Origin: Allobosea psychrotolerans
GTDB lineage: Bacteria > Pseudomonadota > Alphaproteobacteria > Rhizobiales > Beijerinckiaceae
Assembly: GCF_002917105.1 (NCBI RefSeq)
Contig: NZ_PQFZ01000003.1
Location: forward strand, 344,520-408,519
DNA: 64,000 bases
Reading direction: 5' to 3'
Shown: piece after piece, positions 53,887 to 61,670 of the stretch
How the letters are laid out: each line of letters begins with the position of its first letter
How positions within the stretch are numbered: the stretch's first letter is position 1
Notes under the pieces: model-generated
The model's database searches: none
Told to the model about the DNA's origin: nothing
The model's input: only the letters and a program-made list of their open reading frames with translations
Program-made: the position numbers and the translations under genes

Positions 53887-53954
53887 TCGCTCTTCGACCA
53901 GGTCCGAGGGGAGGACACGAACCCGGGAGAACTACTTGTAGAAGCCGTGAAGGC

Positions 53955-54110
53955 TCAGACGGCGGCGTGGGTCCGCGCGACGAAAGCGATTTCCGAACGC
54001 GACAGGCCGAGATCGTCCAGCTCGCGGTCGGTCAGGCGCGACAGCTCGCGAACGGTCTCACGGTAACGAAGATAAGAGCGGATCTTGGCAGCGATCATGG
54101 TGACGAACAT
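53955..54110 (-). CDS. DUF1127 small Arg-rich protein
   Basis: 51 residues: a short leader, IRSYLRYRETVRELSRLTDR, then the signature ELDDLGLSRSEIAFVARTHA. This is the YjiS-like DUF1127 domain. Similar short proteins in Agrobacterium, Brucella and Sinorhizobium affect RNA stability, phosphate or carbon metabolism and fucose use. GAGGA lies 8-12 bases upstream of the ATG. It has its own terminator (53862-53886). A TGCACTGCA motif like that of the phasin promoter lies 58 bases upstream. Confidence 0.9.
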   Translation of the reverse strand: MFVTMIAAKIRSYLRYRETVRELSRLTDRELDDLGLSRSEIAFVARTHAAV

Positions 54111-54167
54111 GGTGAAAGTCCTCGGTTTTTTCGGGGCCTTTTGGCCCTGACAGCGATGAATTCGTTG

Positions 54168-54176
54168 TGCACTGCA
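54168..54176. promoter_or_regulatory. TGC-N3-GCA palindrome upstream of the DUF1127 gene
   Basis: TGCACTGCA, identical to the nine bases at 14198-14206 in the phasin promoter, followed by TATATGGG (compare CAATATGTGG after the phasin motif). It is 58 bases before the DUF1127 start codon. A shared regulator is inference. Confidence 0.35.
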
Positions 54177-54614
54177 TATATGGGAGCACCCTTGCCTGAA
54201 ACAGAGGCGCTAGATCAGTTCCGTTATGCGCTTTGCGCATGTCGATTTAAGAAATGCTTCATAAATCGGGCGTTGTCCCGCGGTGAGGGTCTGGCTAGCC
54301 CATCAAGGGCGATCCGATTCTGCCTATTTCATCGCCATTCGAGCGCTTGGTCGTTAACAGAACGCTGCTTTGCCTTCTTTACAGGCATGCTGCACCTGCT
54401 CAGTCCATGCGTGAGGGCCGGGTCGGCGGGGTGACGCAAGGGGAGCAGGAGCCAGGCGGACGGTTTTGCGCGAAAAGAATCACGTTTTCCGCGCTCGACG
54501 GCCTTGCGATCACGCAGCTGTGACCATTTGCGCCCGATTGCGCCGATTCCGCCCCTTGGCAGTGCATCCGCGCCGCCGCACTCTGCCGCCCCTTCAGACA
54601 TGCGAGGAACCGCC
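54177..54614. other. Long gap between DUF1127 and dienelactone hydrolase genes, no gene seen
   Basis: About 440 bases, part of it AT-richer than its surroundings (CGATTTAAGAAATGCTTCAT, AAATCGGGCG). It must hold the promoters of both divergent genes. I see no convincing -35/-10 pair, small gene or dispersed repeat. Confidence 0.5.
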
Positions 54615-55511
54615 ATGACGAGCAGCACCAGCGCGAAAGCCGCCAAACCCCTGCTGGAGGGACTCGACGGCCTCGTGCGCGAGCCCTTCTCGCGCCGCGG
54701 CTTCGTCATGACCGGGCTGGTCACCGGCTTCACCGCCGCCACCACCGTGGTGCAGGGCCAGACCATTTCCACGGATGCAACGGGGCTCGAGGCCGGCGAG
54801 GTCAAGATCCCGACCAGCGACGGCATGATGCCGGGCTACCGGGCCATGCCGAGCGGGGCAGGGCCGTTCCCGGTCATCCTCGTGATCGAGGAGATATTCG
54901 GCGTCCACGAATATATCAAGGACACCTGCCGCCGCCTCGCCAAGCTCGGCTATTGCGCCGTCGCGCCCGAGCTGTTTGCCCGGCAGGGCGATCTCACGAA
55001 GATGACCGATGTGCAGCAGATCGTGCGCGATGTGATCGCGAAGAAGCCCGACGCCGAGATGCTGTCGGATCTCGACGCGGCCGCCGCCTGGGCCGCGGCG
55101 AGCTCGAAGGGCAATATCCAGAAGCTCGGCGTCACCGGCTTCTGCCGAGGCGGGCGCGGCGTCTGGCTCTACTGCGCCCATAATCCGGCTCTCAAGGCCG
55201 GCGTCGCCTGGTACGGCCCGCTCGGCGGCAACCGCAGCGACATCCAGCCCAGGACGGCCGCCGATGTGGTCGGCGAGCTCAAGGCCCCGGTGCTGGGTCT
55301 CTATGGCGCCGCCGACACCGGCATCCCGGTGGCCGATGTCGAGAAGCAGCGCGACGCCGCCAAGGCGGCCGGCAAGACGGTCGAGATCATGATCTATCCG
55401 GACACGCCGCACGGCTTCCATGCCGATTATCGCCCGAGCTACCGCAAGGCGGCGGCCGATGACGGCTGGGCCCGGATGCTGGCCTGGTTCAAGACCTACG
55501 GGGTGGCGTGA
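54615..55511 (+). CDS. Dienelactone hydrolase family protein with Tat signal
   Basis: 298 residues. An internal twin-arginine signal (SRRGFVMTG, Arg27-Arg28) and a hydrophobic stretch lead to cleavage near residue 49, so it should be exported folded by Tat. The alpha/beta hydrolase has a Cys-Asp-His triad: Cys177 in TGFCRGG, Asp234 in YGAADTGIP and His266 in PHGFH. YCAVAPELFARQGD and the EEIFGVHEYIKDTCRRLA helix are typical. ATG 54615 follows GAGGAACC. Known members open dienelactones in chlorocatechol breakdown; the exported ones have unknown substrates. Confidence 0.92.
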   Translation: MTSSTSAKAAKPLLEGLDGLVREPFSRRGFVMTGLVTGFTAATTVVQGQTISTDATGLEAGEVKIPTSDGMMPGYRAMPSGAGPFPVILVIEEIFGVHEYIKDTCRRLAKLGYCAVAPELFARQGDLTKMTDVQQIVRDVIAKKPDAEMLSDLDAAAAWAAASSKGNIQKLGVTGFCRGGRGVWLYCAHNPALKAGVAWYGPLGGNRSDIQPRTAADVVGELKAPVLGLYGAADTGIPVADVEKQRDAAKAAGKTVEIMIYPDTPHGFHADYRPSYRKAAADDGWARMLAWFKTYGVA

Positions 55512-55625
55512 GCCTGGGCTTATCCAAGTAGGCCGCTTTTCCTTCCCTTGGATGGGATAAGGAAAGGCAGCCCGAAGTCGGCGCCTTTTCCGGATGCGAG
55601 AGGGGCTGAGGCCCCGCTCTGCCCG

Positions 55626-55829
55626 TCAGCGGAAGCTTCTCATGCTGGTGCAGTTCATGAAGGCCATATGCGCCGCGGTGCCGCGTTTCGCCGACCGCCA
55701 GCGCATGTGGCCGGGACGGTGAGGGTCGGGATAGATGCTTCCGCCATTCTCGAGCGCGCATGCGCATGAGACACGGTCCCTGAACGTCCGGCATTCCTGA
55801 GGCGCCCCGCCAAACTGGGCGAAAGCCAT
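55626..55829 (-). CDS. Possible small cysteine-containing protein
   Basis: 67 residues from an ATG (MAFAQFGGAPQECRTFRDRV, then SCACALENGGSIYPDP and AAHMAFMNCTSM). Four cysteines and the spacing look like a small disulfide-bearing protein, but there is no signal peptide in this frame and no clear ribosome site. It is the only plausible gene in the 55512-55934 gap. It may be the 3' part of a decayed secreted-protein gene. Weakly supported. Confidence 0.25.
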   Translation of the reverse strand: MAFAQFGGAPQECRTFRDRVSCACALENGGSIYPDPHRPGHMRWRSAKRGTAAHMAFMNCTSMRSFR

Positions 55830-55934
55830 CGACGACAGGCCGATGCTGCGGTGCTGCCCGGCATCCTTGGATCTGGCTCGCGGGACGTGGTGCCGCTCAT
55901 CCCGGCCTGCGCGGGCAAGGCGCGGCGTCCGCGC

Positions 55935-56762
55935 TCACCCCGCGATATTGCCCGCCGCCTTCGCCCAGGCCTCATTCCCGAGCTCGATCCCGAAGCGCTG
56001 GGCCAGCACGGCCCTGAGCGCGTCGCCATCCGCGATCTCCTGGATGACCGACGGCTCGCCCAGCCGGTGCTCCGTCAAGCGCCGGTTCAGCAAGGCGAGC
56101 CGGCCCTTCGGCAGCACGCGGGCGGCGATCAGGCTGTAGGTGAAATGCGAGGCGGGGTGGGTCGCGACGTAGTGGTTGGCGACCTGGTCGTCGATCGGCC
56201 AGGTCTCGTCGAGGGTGAAGCGGTAGATCAGGCGCCATTCGCCGGCGACCTTTGCGCGCAGCCACCAGATCTCGCCGCTGCGGTCGAGCCGGTAGGGCTC
56301 GTGCGGGGTTTGCTGCTCGATTTCGGGGACGAGCCGCATCGGGCCGGTCAGGACCTGGCCGCCGAGGCCGATATCGCAGAGCAGGTCCTGGCCCTCGCAG
56401 GTCAGGCGCAGCACCTTGTGGGTGCGCGCGACCTGCGCCTCCTCGGGTTTGCCGAGCATGACGCGGCCAGACATCTGCACGACCTTGAAGCCGAAGGCCT
56501 CCAGCACCGCCTTGAACAAGGTGTTCTGCTCGAAGCAATAGCCGCCGCGTCGGGACTGCACGAGTTTCGCGACGAGCGCCGGCAGGTCGAGCGGCGGCGT
56601 GCGGCCCGAAAGCGGGTCGAGATTCTCGAAGGGGATCGCCTGCGGGTGCAGGAGATGCAGCGCGTTCAGCGCGGCGCGCGTCGGGGCGACCGCGCCGTCA
56701 TAGCCGATCCGGGCGAGATAGGCGGCAAGGTCCGGGGCGGAGAGGGCGGCGCTTTGAGGCAT
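55935..56762 (-). CDS. nat: Arylamine N-acetyltransferase
   Basis: 275 residues. It moves acetyl from acetyl-CoA to aromatic amines and hydrazines. The catalytic triad is complete: Cys76 in SRRGGYCFEQN, His115 in VARTHKVLRL and Asp130 in LLCDIGLGG. IPFENLDPLSGRTPPLDL is the conserved N-terminal motif. ATG 56762 is chosen; the frame upstream shows no family similarity. It stands alone and converges on the dienelactone hydrolase region. Confidence 0.94.
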   Translation of the reverse strand: MPQSAALSAPDLAAYLARIGYDGAVAPTRAALNALHLLHPQAIPFENLDPLSGRTPPLDLPALVAKLVQSRRGGYCFEQNTLFKAVLEAFGFKVVQMSGRVMLGKPEEAQVARTHKVLRLTCEGQDLLCDIGLGGQVLTGPMRLVPEIEQQTPHEPYRLDRSGEIWWLRAKVAGEWRLIYRFTLDETWPIDDQVANHYVATHPASHFTYSLIAARVLPKGRLALLNRRLTEHRLGEPSVIQEIADGDALRAVLAQRFGIELGNEAWAKAAGNIAG

Positions 56763-57036
56763 GATCGTCTCGTCGGTTGCAGCGTTCCCAGGCTGCGGCG
56801 AGTCGGGAACCCCGGGGAGGATTGCGCCTTGCGGCGGCTCCGCGCAAATCGCGGGCGCGAGCTCGCCGGGCGAGGGCAGCCTGGCTAAGTACCTGCCTGG
56901 CGAAAACTTCCGTTGCGGCAGCAAGGCGCTTGCGAAGACTTCGCTCAGGCGACGCAGGCATGCCTGAATTCTGCCTCTATCAAGTCATGTCTTGGCATTC
57001 GCTGTCCGATATCGGGCAAGCCGAGCGAGGTTCATC

Positions 57037-57309
57037 ATGAAACACGTCTCAATTCTCTCAGGCGCTGCCGGCCTGCTTTTGATGTCGATGTCGTTTGCCG
57101 GCGCGCAGACGACGCCCGCCACGCCGGCGGTGACCGCGCCTGCTACGACCACGGCCCCTGCTGCTGCCAAGCCTGCTGCTACCAAGCCTGCCGCCGCGGC
57201 TCCCGCGACGCGGACGGCAAAATCCAAGGAATGCTCTGTACAGGCCGACCAGAAGGGGCTGCACGGCAAGGCGCGCAAGAAATTCCGCGACGCCTGCAAG
57301 AAAGCCTGA
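57037..57309 (+). CDS. PsiF-like small secreted protein
   Basis: 90 residues. A Sec signal peptide (SILSGAAGLLLMSMSFAGA) is followed by a Thr/Pro/Ala-only stretch of about 40 residues (AATKPAAAAPATRTA) and one PsiF repeat (KECSVQADQKGLHGKARKKF, DACKKA) with two cysteines. PsiF was named as a phosphate-starvation-induced gene in E. coli; its function is unknown. E. coli PsiF has two repeats, this one only one. GCGAGG precedes the ATG. Confidence 0.85.
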   Translation: MKHVSILSGAAGLLLMSMSFAGAQTTPATPAVTAPATTTAPAAAKPAATKPAAAAPATRTAKSKECSVQADQKGLHGKARKKFRDACKKA

Positions 57310-57327
57310 GTCAAATAGCGTGATCTG

Positions 57328-57362
57328 GGCCCGTGCGCCGTCTCGCGGCGGCGGGCCTTTTT
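57328..57362 (+). terminator. Rho-independent terminator after the PsiF-like gene
   Basis: GGCCCGTGCGCCG-TCTCG-CGGCGGCGGGCCTTTTT: a GC-rich stem with one bulge and a run of five T, 20 bases after the stop. Confidence 0.85.
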
Positions 57363-57393
57363 GGGGTTGCGAGGCATAAAGGGGTGGGGCGAG

Positions 57394-57756
57394 ATGAGTT
57401 TGCTTGATGGGTTGAAGGGCGCCCTTGGCGGCCTCGTCGAACAGGCGGAGGCGCAGTTTCTGCCCGAGTTGCTGTCGAAGGCCCTGGCCAGCACCAGCCT
57501 CGGCTCGCTGCAGGGCCTGCTCGAGAAATTGCAGGCCTCGGGTCTTGGCCCACAGGTCGCCTCCTGGCTCGGCAGCGGCGCCAACCAGCCGGTGACGGGG
57601 GACCAGATCGAGGCGGCGCTCGGCGACACCATCATCGGCAAGATCGCCTCGACCTTCAATCGCTCGCCCGACGAGGTGGCCGGCTTCCTCGCCGCCCATC
57701 TTCCGACGCTGATCAATGCGCTGAGCCCGAACGGCGCCTTGCAGCCGCACGCGTGA
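57394..57756 (+). CDS. YidB/DUF937-family protein
   Basis: 120 residues. MSLLDGLKGALGGLVEQAEAQFLPELLSKAL is the helical N-terminus. The YidB core follows with LQASGLGPQVASWLGSGANQPVTGDQIEAAL, IASTFNRSPDEVAGFLAAHLPTLINALSPNG. Function is unknown; the protein is small and soluble. ATG 57394 with the upstream GGGGCGAG is preferred over the in-frame TTG at 57361. Confidence 0.88.
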   Translation: MSLLDGLKGALGGLVEQAEAQFLPELLSKALASTSLGSLQGLLEKLQASGLGPQVASWLGSGANQPVTGDQIEAALGDTIIGKIASTFNRSPDEVAGFLAAHLPTLINALSPNGALQPHA

Positions 57757-57812
57757 GCGGGTTTGGCGAGGGGCGGGGAAATTCGTTCCCCTGCCTGTAA
57801 ACCAGCGAGCGC

Positions 57813-58048
57813 GGGAACCATCTCCTGTAAGGAGTGGGTAGGGTGAGGTGTCGGCCGTTTGACGCCGTGGCCGTAACCTCACCGCTGCTCCATCGTCATT
57901 GCGAGCGAAGCGAAGCAATCCAGGAGGGCTTGCTCTACCTCCCCTGAATTGCTTCGCTTCGCTCGCAATGACGGTAAGGACGCCACGCAACTGGTCCAGG
58001 GGCCGACACCTCACCCCTGCCCCTCTCCTTACAGGAGAGGGGTTCCCC
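57813..58048. repeat. Nested repeat: family E palindrome with a family A palindrome inside
   Basis: The outer unit runs from GGGAACCATCTCCTGTAAGG to CTCTCCTTACAGGAGAGGGG then TTCCCC, with inner arms GGGTAGGGTGAGGTGTCGGC / GCCGACACCTCACCCCTGCC. The inner unit 57894-57973 is a complete family A element (CGTCATTGCGAGCGAAGCG ... CGCTTCGCTCGCAATGACG). Compare 42863-43019, which has the same outer unit with a different centre. Confidence 0.88.
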
Positions 58049-58104
58049 GTTGCGGTTCCTGCAGCTGCACAAAATCTCCGCCGGCGTTTCCGCTGCAGTT
58101 TTTC

Positions 58105-58262
58105 CCTTCTCCCCTGGCGGGAGAAGGTGGCGCGCAGCGCCGGATGAGGGGGCGCCGTGCCCTGTCGGTCATGGTCGCCCTTGTTGTCGCGACCATCCTC
58201 GTCTTCGCGCCCAGTGTCAGCGCCGCAAGGCGTGGATGCTCGGAACAAGCCCAAGCATGACG
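58105..58262. repeat. Dispersed palindromic repeats (CCTTCTCCC type and GTCATGGTCGCC type)
   Basis: CCTTCTCCCCTGGCGGGAGAAGG is followed by TGGCGCGCAGCGCCGGATGAGG. Next comes a second element from GTCATGGTCGCCCTTGTTG to CGGAACAAGCCCAAGCATGAC. Together with 57813-58048 this makes about 450 bases of almost continuous repeat at the left edge of the AT-richer island. Confidence 0.7.
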
Positions 58263-58345
58263 GCTGGGCGCGGGAGCCGCATGGAGACTAGCTACGGGCG
58301 AACTTTGTCCGCGCCGGAATGTGGCACTCATCTATACGGAATGCA

Positions 58346-59656
58346 CTAAGCCTTCAGGCAGAGCACCACATAATCAGCCAATGTGGCCCAGAGCATTTTC
58401 AGGTGAGCGGGAGAGACATTGAAATTCGGTGAGTGCACATAACGGTTCAGCGTGTCGATGGACAGGATCGCGTCGCCGTGTTGCAATTTGTTGATTACGC
58501 TGAGATATTTCTTCTCGATCTTGCCCTGAGTATGAAGATCGGCTGCCACTTTGGCGACCTTGTTGGCCAACTTGTCGTTGGGGTGAATGCCGACCAGCTT
58601 AATGCGGCTGATGTAATTGTCCGTCGATAATTCGAGTAGAACCCGCAGCAGTACCGAGATTGCATTGGGGTGTGATGCCAACTCCAATCGGAACTGGAGT
58701 TCTTCCCAAATCTCTCGATGACGGTGCAAGTGCGCCGGCCAAACGATACCATAGTCGACATGAGGAATGAGATGCGGCCATATAATCGGCTTTGCCGGCT
58801 TCGGATTTGGCTTAGAGGCTGCGACTGGTGGGACTGCAGCCGCGGCCGATAGCGCATTTTTCAATTTAGGAGTGACTTTTGGTAGGACGCCTTCGCTGTC
58901 TAACTGATCAATATATTCTAGTTTAGAATCAGTATCCCATACGTCATCCAAAGTGATGACGCGAGTAGCCATATCTGACGCCACTCGTTGAAGCGCACGT
59001 AGTGTATCTGTCTCATCTCGGATAAGTTCCAGCTTACCTTTGCGAACCGAAATGCCGAAGCGATTACGTAATGACTCTGCGGACAGCAAGCGGTTGAGAT
59101 TGGAGCGAGGAATTCTGCGCAACGGCGCCATTTTGGCCGCGCGCAAACGTTTTTCAATTTCGTCAGCAACATTCAGCCCTGCACTTTTGCCCGTGCGGAT
59201 GACGAAATTGTTCTTCATCCGGTCTGTCCAAGTGCTTTGGCCTATACCGCCTTGGACGCCGGTATGGCGTCGATAAAGAATATCGTCGACGCGGTCACGA
59301 TCCGATTCCACGCGACACTCGAGTTTTTCCGGGAACTTGCCAATCCATTGTTGACGCTGTTCTGCAAAGAACTGCTGCAATTCAATCGTCGGTGCGCGTC
59401 GAGGCGAGGCGAGCAATTTCAAGCAAGTGGTCCGACGATTTCCGTCAGCAACAATAAAGGCGTCGCCGGCTGGGTAGACAAGTGGTGGTTCGAATACCTC
59501 GCCTTTAGCAACAAGATCTTTTGCAAGAGCCCGCATATGCGTCTCCTGTGTTGCAAAGAGTTGCGCGATCGCTGCTGTTTCGTTTTCAAGTTCCCCATGC
59601 CGATCGTTCGCCGGATTGACGATCAGCGACCCTAACGGCAACTGCCGATAAGCCAT
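58346..59656 (-). CDS. ParB/Srx-fold protein with helical C-terminal domain, island gene
   Basis: 436 residues. The N-terminus is a ParB/Sulfiredoxin-type nucleotide-binding fold: YRQLPLGSLIVNPANDRHGE, FEPPLVYPAGDAFIVADGNRR with the R-R box at residues 71-75, then TTCLKLL. The middle (about 120-280) is basic and helical. The C-terminal ~150 residues (EIWEELQFRLELASHPNAIS to LKMLWATLADYVVLCL) form a helical domain with LNRYVHSPNF. I do not recognise the C-terminal domain. Base use is clearly less GC-rich than in housekeeping genes, suggesting transfer. GGAGAAAC precedes the ATG. It is downstream of the HTH-TPR gene on the same strand, with 128 bases between. Confidence 0.75.
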   Translation of the reverse strand: MAYRQLPLGSLIVNPANDRHGELENETAAIAQLFATQETHMRALAKDLVAKGEVFEPPLVYPAGDAFIVADGNRRTTCLKLLASPRRAPTIELQQFFAEQRQQWIGKFPEKLECRVESDRDRVDDILYRRHTGVQGGIGQSTWTDRMKNNFVIRTGKSAGLNVADEIEKRLRAAKMAPLRRIPRSNLNRLLSAESLRNRFGISVRKGKLELIRDETDTLRALQRVASDMATRVITLDDVWDTDSKLEYIDQLDSEGVLPKVTPKLKNALSAAAAVPPVAASKPNPKPAKPIIWPHLIPHVDYGIVWPAHLHRHREIWEELQFRLELASHPNAISVLLRVLLELSTDNYISRIKLVGIHPNDKLANKVAKVAADLHTQGKIEKKYLSVINKLQHGDAILSIDTLNRYVHSPNFNVSPAHLKMLWATLADYVVLCLKA

Positions 59657-59709
59657 CAGCTTGTTTCTCCGTTGCCGAGAACCCCATGATAGCGTTCGTC
59701 GTATGGGTT

Positions 59710-59729
59710 GCAAATGCGTCCGCCGGACG
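59710..59729. promoter_or_regulatory. Possible operator upstream of the ParB/Srx gene
   Basis: GCAAATGC (59710-59717) also occurs at 61583-61590 before the HTH-TPR gene. The overlapping CGTCC-GCC-GGACG (59717-59729) resembles CGTCC-GGACG at 61631-61640. Both are 54-75 bases from the ParB/Srx start codon. A common regulator is inferred from the shared strings only. Confidence 0.35.
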
Positions 59730-59784
59730 AATTGTGTAAAGCCCAATATCTGAACTGTCCAGGTTTTACATCTACAACCGCAAA

Positions 59785-61545
59785 CTAATTGCGCAATAAA
59801 TTGATCTTCTCTCGGCTGTTTGCTGCTTCTTCTTTCGCGCCAATTTTGTCAAAAACGGCCGCTGCTTCTTCCAGATAGGTAATCGCCTTTGCGATATCCT
59901 CTTTGGAGGAGGTGACATTCGGCATGCGGGCGTGATGAGCAAAAATTGAGCCTATTCGCTCCTGAATCTGTGCCCATCTATGTGGGTGCTGTTCGCGATT
60001 AAATATCGATCCGGAAATCTCATAGCTTTGAATGGCTCTAACAAGGTATACTTCACCGATTTCATTATCAATGGCGACCGCATGATCTGTAAGAACTCGA
60101 GCCAGAAGTTCGTGAAGCGCGGCGGCGTGTAGAGGGTATGCGATTACTGATGTAGTTTCTATGGCCGAATTGAATTCCGAAATGGCCCGAATACGAAGGA
60201 AATTTGCTTTATGAGATTCTAGGTTTTTCGTGCTGGCCATTTCTGCCAGAACGCCGCCGATATTGGCTTTAGCCGCTCCCCAGTTCTCCGCATCAGAGTA
60301 AAGTTCGCTGATCTCTAGCGTCTCGCGAAAGGCGCCGAGGGCTTGGTCAAGCGCTTCGTTCGTGTCGATGGGAGCATCGATGTTTCGGGAGGTCAGAAGC
60401 GCAGCGCCCAAGCTATTGCATGTATAGGAGCGCAGTTCTTGAGCCTTTTTATCGTTGCGCAAATTTATACGAAGGTTTTGTAGCAACGATATTGCCTCAG
60501 TAACGTCCGCGGTTTCCGAGCCATTCTCTAACTTGGCGCGATCCAGAAGAAGATTGGCTAGGTTGACTTTCATCGAACCAACGTCGAACGATTCATCCTC
60601 ATTTCCAGAATAATTCGCAGCTTGGCGCGAGTAGAAAATAGCTTTATCTAAAGTATTTTTCCCAACGTTTTGTGGATTGGAGAGGTAATAATTTCGCATA
60701 GTGAGGCCCAGGCGGTAGTTGGCCCCAGCAAGCAATCTGGCGCTGGATTTAACATGATCAAGGTCGAGCAGTGGTTTTAAAAGCTCTATGGCGAGATGGA
60801 ACGCAGGGTTCAGAGACCGCTTTGCAACCTCGTAAATCCGATGTGCTGAATCCTCCAGGAGTTTTGCCATTTCTTTTTCATCGAAGGGCTTAAAGAATTC
60901 AGCTGCGGATCGGTAATGCGCTAACGCAGTATCAGGCCGCCCGCCAAGCAAGCAGTTATCTCCGCGGGTAACGCGGATCGCGGCATGCTTTCTTATCTCG
61001 GCCAAGGTTCGGTCGTTTTGGTAATGTTCCTCAGCATGCGCCAGAAGCTCGTCGACCTTGTCAAATTGGCCTTCGGCGAGAGCTATGTTTGCGTCATCTT
61101 TCAGTTTCGAAAGAGCCGCTTCTGGTACGTCAATGCTGGCGATACGATTACGTAGTGCGGACCATTCAGCTGCCTTTCCACGCAGGAAATCGTCCAGGTC
61201 CGCGAGACTTGCGTTGGGTTTACTATGCTCGAATTGCCGAGCGATGGCGTCGATCAGATTCCGTGCTTCCCGATAAGCACGATCCAGATCACTGTCCGGT
61301 TGTTTCGTGGCACGTTTGGCGCATTCCTCGATCTCTGCGGGCGCAATCTTCAGCGCCAGTATGATCGGATCGATTGTTTTCAGGTGCGGATTAGCGACGA
61401 GTCCGCTCTCAAGCTCGCTGATCCGGCGCGTCTTGCTACTGGTGTTGTAGGCGTCTTCGGCCAGTTGAGTTTGTGTGAGACCGAGCGCCCGACGCTTCTG
61501 TAGGATCAGCTCGCCCAGGGCTTGACCAAAGGTCTGATGGGCCAT
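59785..61545 (-). CDS. Helix-turn-helix protein with long TPR-like region, island gene
   Basis: 586 residues. An XRE helix-turn-helix lies at about 6-67 (FGQALGELILQKRRALGLTQ, TQLAEDAYNTSSKTRRISEL). A helical linker (about 70-170) follows, and then about 400 residues of helix pairs with TPR spacing (LAEGQFDKVDELLAHAEEHY, GGRPDTALAHYRSAAEFFKP, AITYLEEAAAVFDKIGAKEE). HTH plus TPR is the plan of peptide-sensing RRNPP regulators of Gram-positive bacteria and of some island-borne regulators; the length here is about twice the RRNPP norm. Codon use is AT-richer than the neighbours. Three direct repeats lie just upstream (61547-61588). The start MAHQTFGQALGEL is preferred over one 19 codons earlier. 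Confidence 0.78.
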   Translation of the reverse strand: MAHQTFGQALGELILQKRRALGLTQTQLAEDAYNTSSKTRRISELESGLVANPHLKTIDPIILALKIAPAEIEECAKRATKQPDSDLDRAYREARNLIDAIARQFEHSKPNASLADLDDFLRGKAAEWSALRNRIASIDVPEAALSKLKDDANIALAEGQFDKVDELLAHAEEHYQNDRTLAEIRKHAAIRVTRGDNCLLGGRPDTALAHYRSAAEFFKPFDEKEMAKLLEDSAHRIYEVAKRSLNPAFHLAIELLKPLLDLDHVKSSARLLAGANYRLGLTMRNYYLSNPQNVGKNTLDKAIFYSRQAANYSGNEDESFDVGSMKVNLANLLLDRAKLENGSETADVTEAISLLQNLRINLRNDKKAQELRSYTCNSLGAALLTSRNIDAPIDTNEALDQALGAFRETLEISELYSDAENWGAAKANIGGVLAEMASTKNLESHKANFLRIRAISEFNSAIETTSVIAYPLHAAALHELLARVLTDHAVAIDNEIGEVYLVRAIQSYEISGSIFNREQHPHRWAQIQERIGSIFAHHARMPNVTSSKEDIAKAITYLEEAAAVFDKIGAKEEAANSREKINLLRN

Positions 61546-61546
61546 T

Positions 61547-61590
61547 TCCGCATTTACTCCGCATATGTTGCGCACATCATCCGCAAATGC
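61547..61590 (-). promoter_or_regulatory. Direct repeats TCCGCATTT / TCCGCATAT / TCCGCAAAT upstream of the HTH-TPR gene
   Basis: Three near-identical nine-base words lie at 61547-61555, 61558-61566 and 61580-61588 (plus-strand reading). They start one base upstream of the chosen start codon of the HTH-TPR gene. The first two are eleven bases apart, about one helical turn, which suits a protein bound to one DNA face. Autoregulation is inferred. Confidence 0.45.
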
Positions 61591-61670
61591 AGGGAGCTGC
61601 AAGTGGTAGATTTGGCCGACACACAGATGTCGTCCGGACGGCGATCTCTCAACGATGGAAGATTGCTACA

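Noticed and set aside
53900..53945. Minus-strand string with GGTTCGTGTCC resembling a tRNA T-arm
   Set aside because: The five bases on either side of the loop do not pair and no acceptor stem, D-arm or anticodon arm can be found.
55536..55567. Imperfect hairpin after the dienelactone hydrolase gene (TTTTCCTTCCC...GGGATAAGGAAA)
   Set aside because: The stem has mismatches and no T-run follows; too weak to call a terminator.
58141..58260. A 39-codon plus-strand ORF that looks like a signal peptide (MRGRRALSVMVALVVATI...)
   Set aside because: It lies entirely in dispersed palindromes; its hydrophobic look comes from the GTCATGGTCGCC repeat unit, and there is no body after the signal.
18321..58262. 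Many repeated palindromes considered as CRISPR or attachment sites
   Set aside because: They are long imperfect palindromes at scattered single positions, without regular spacing, unique spacers, or cas genes; no integrase accompanies them.
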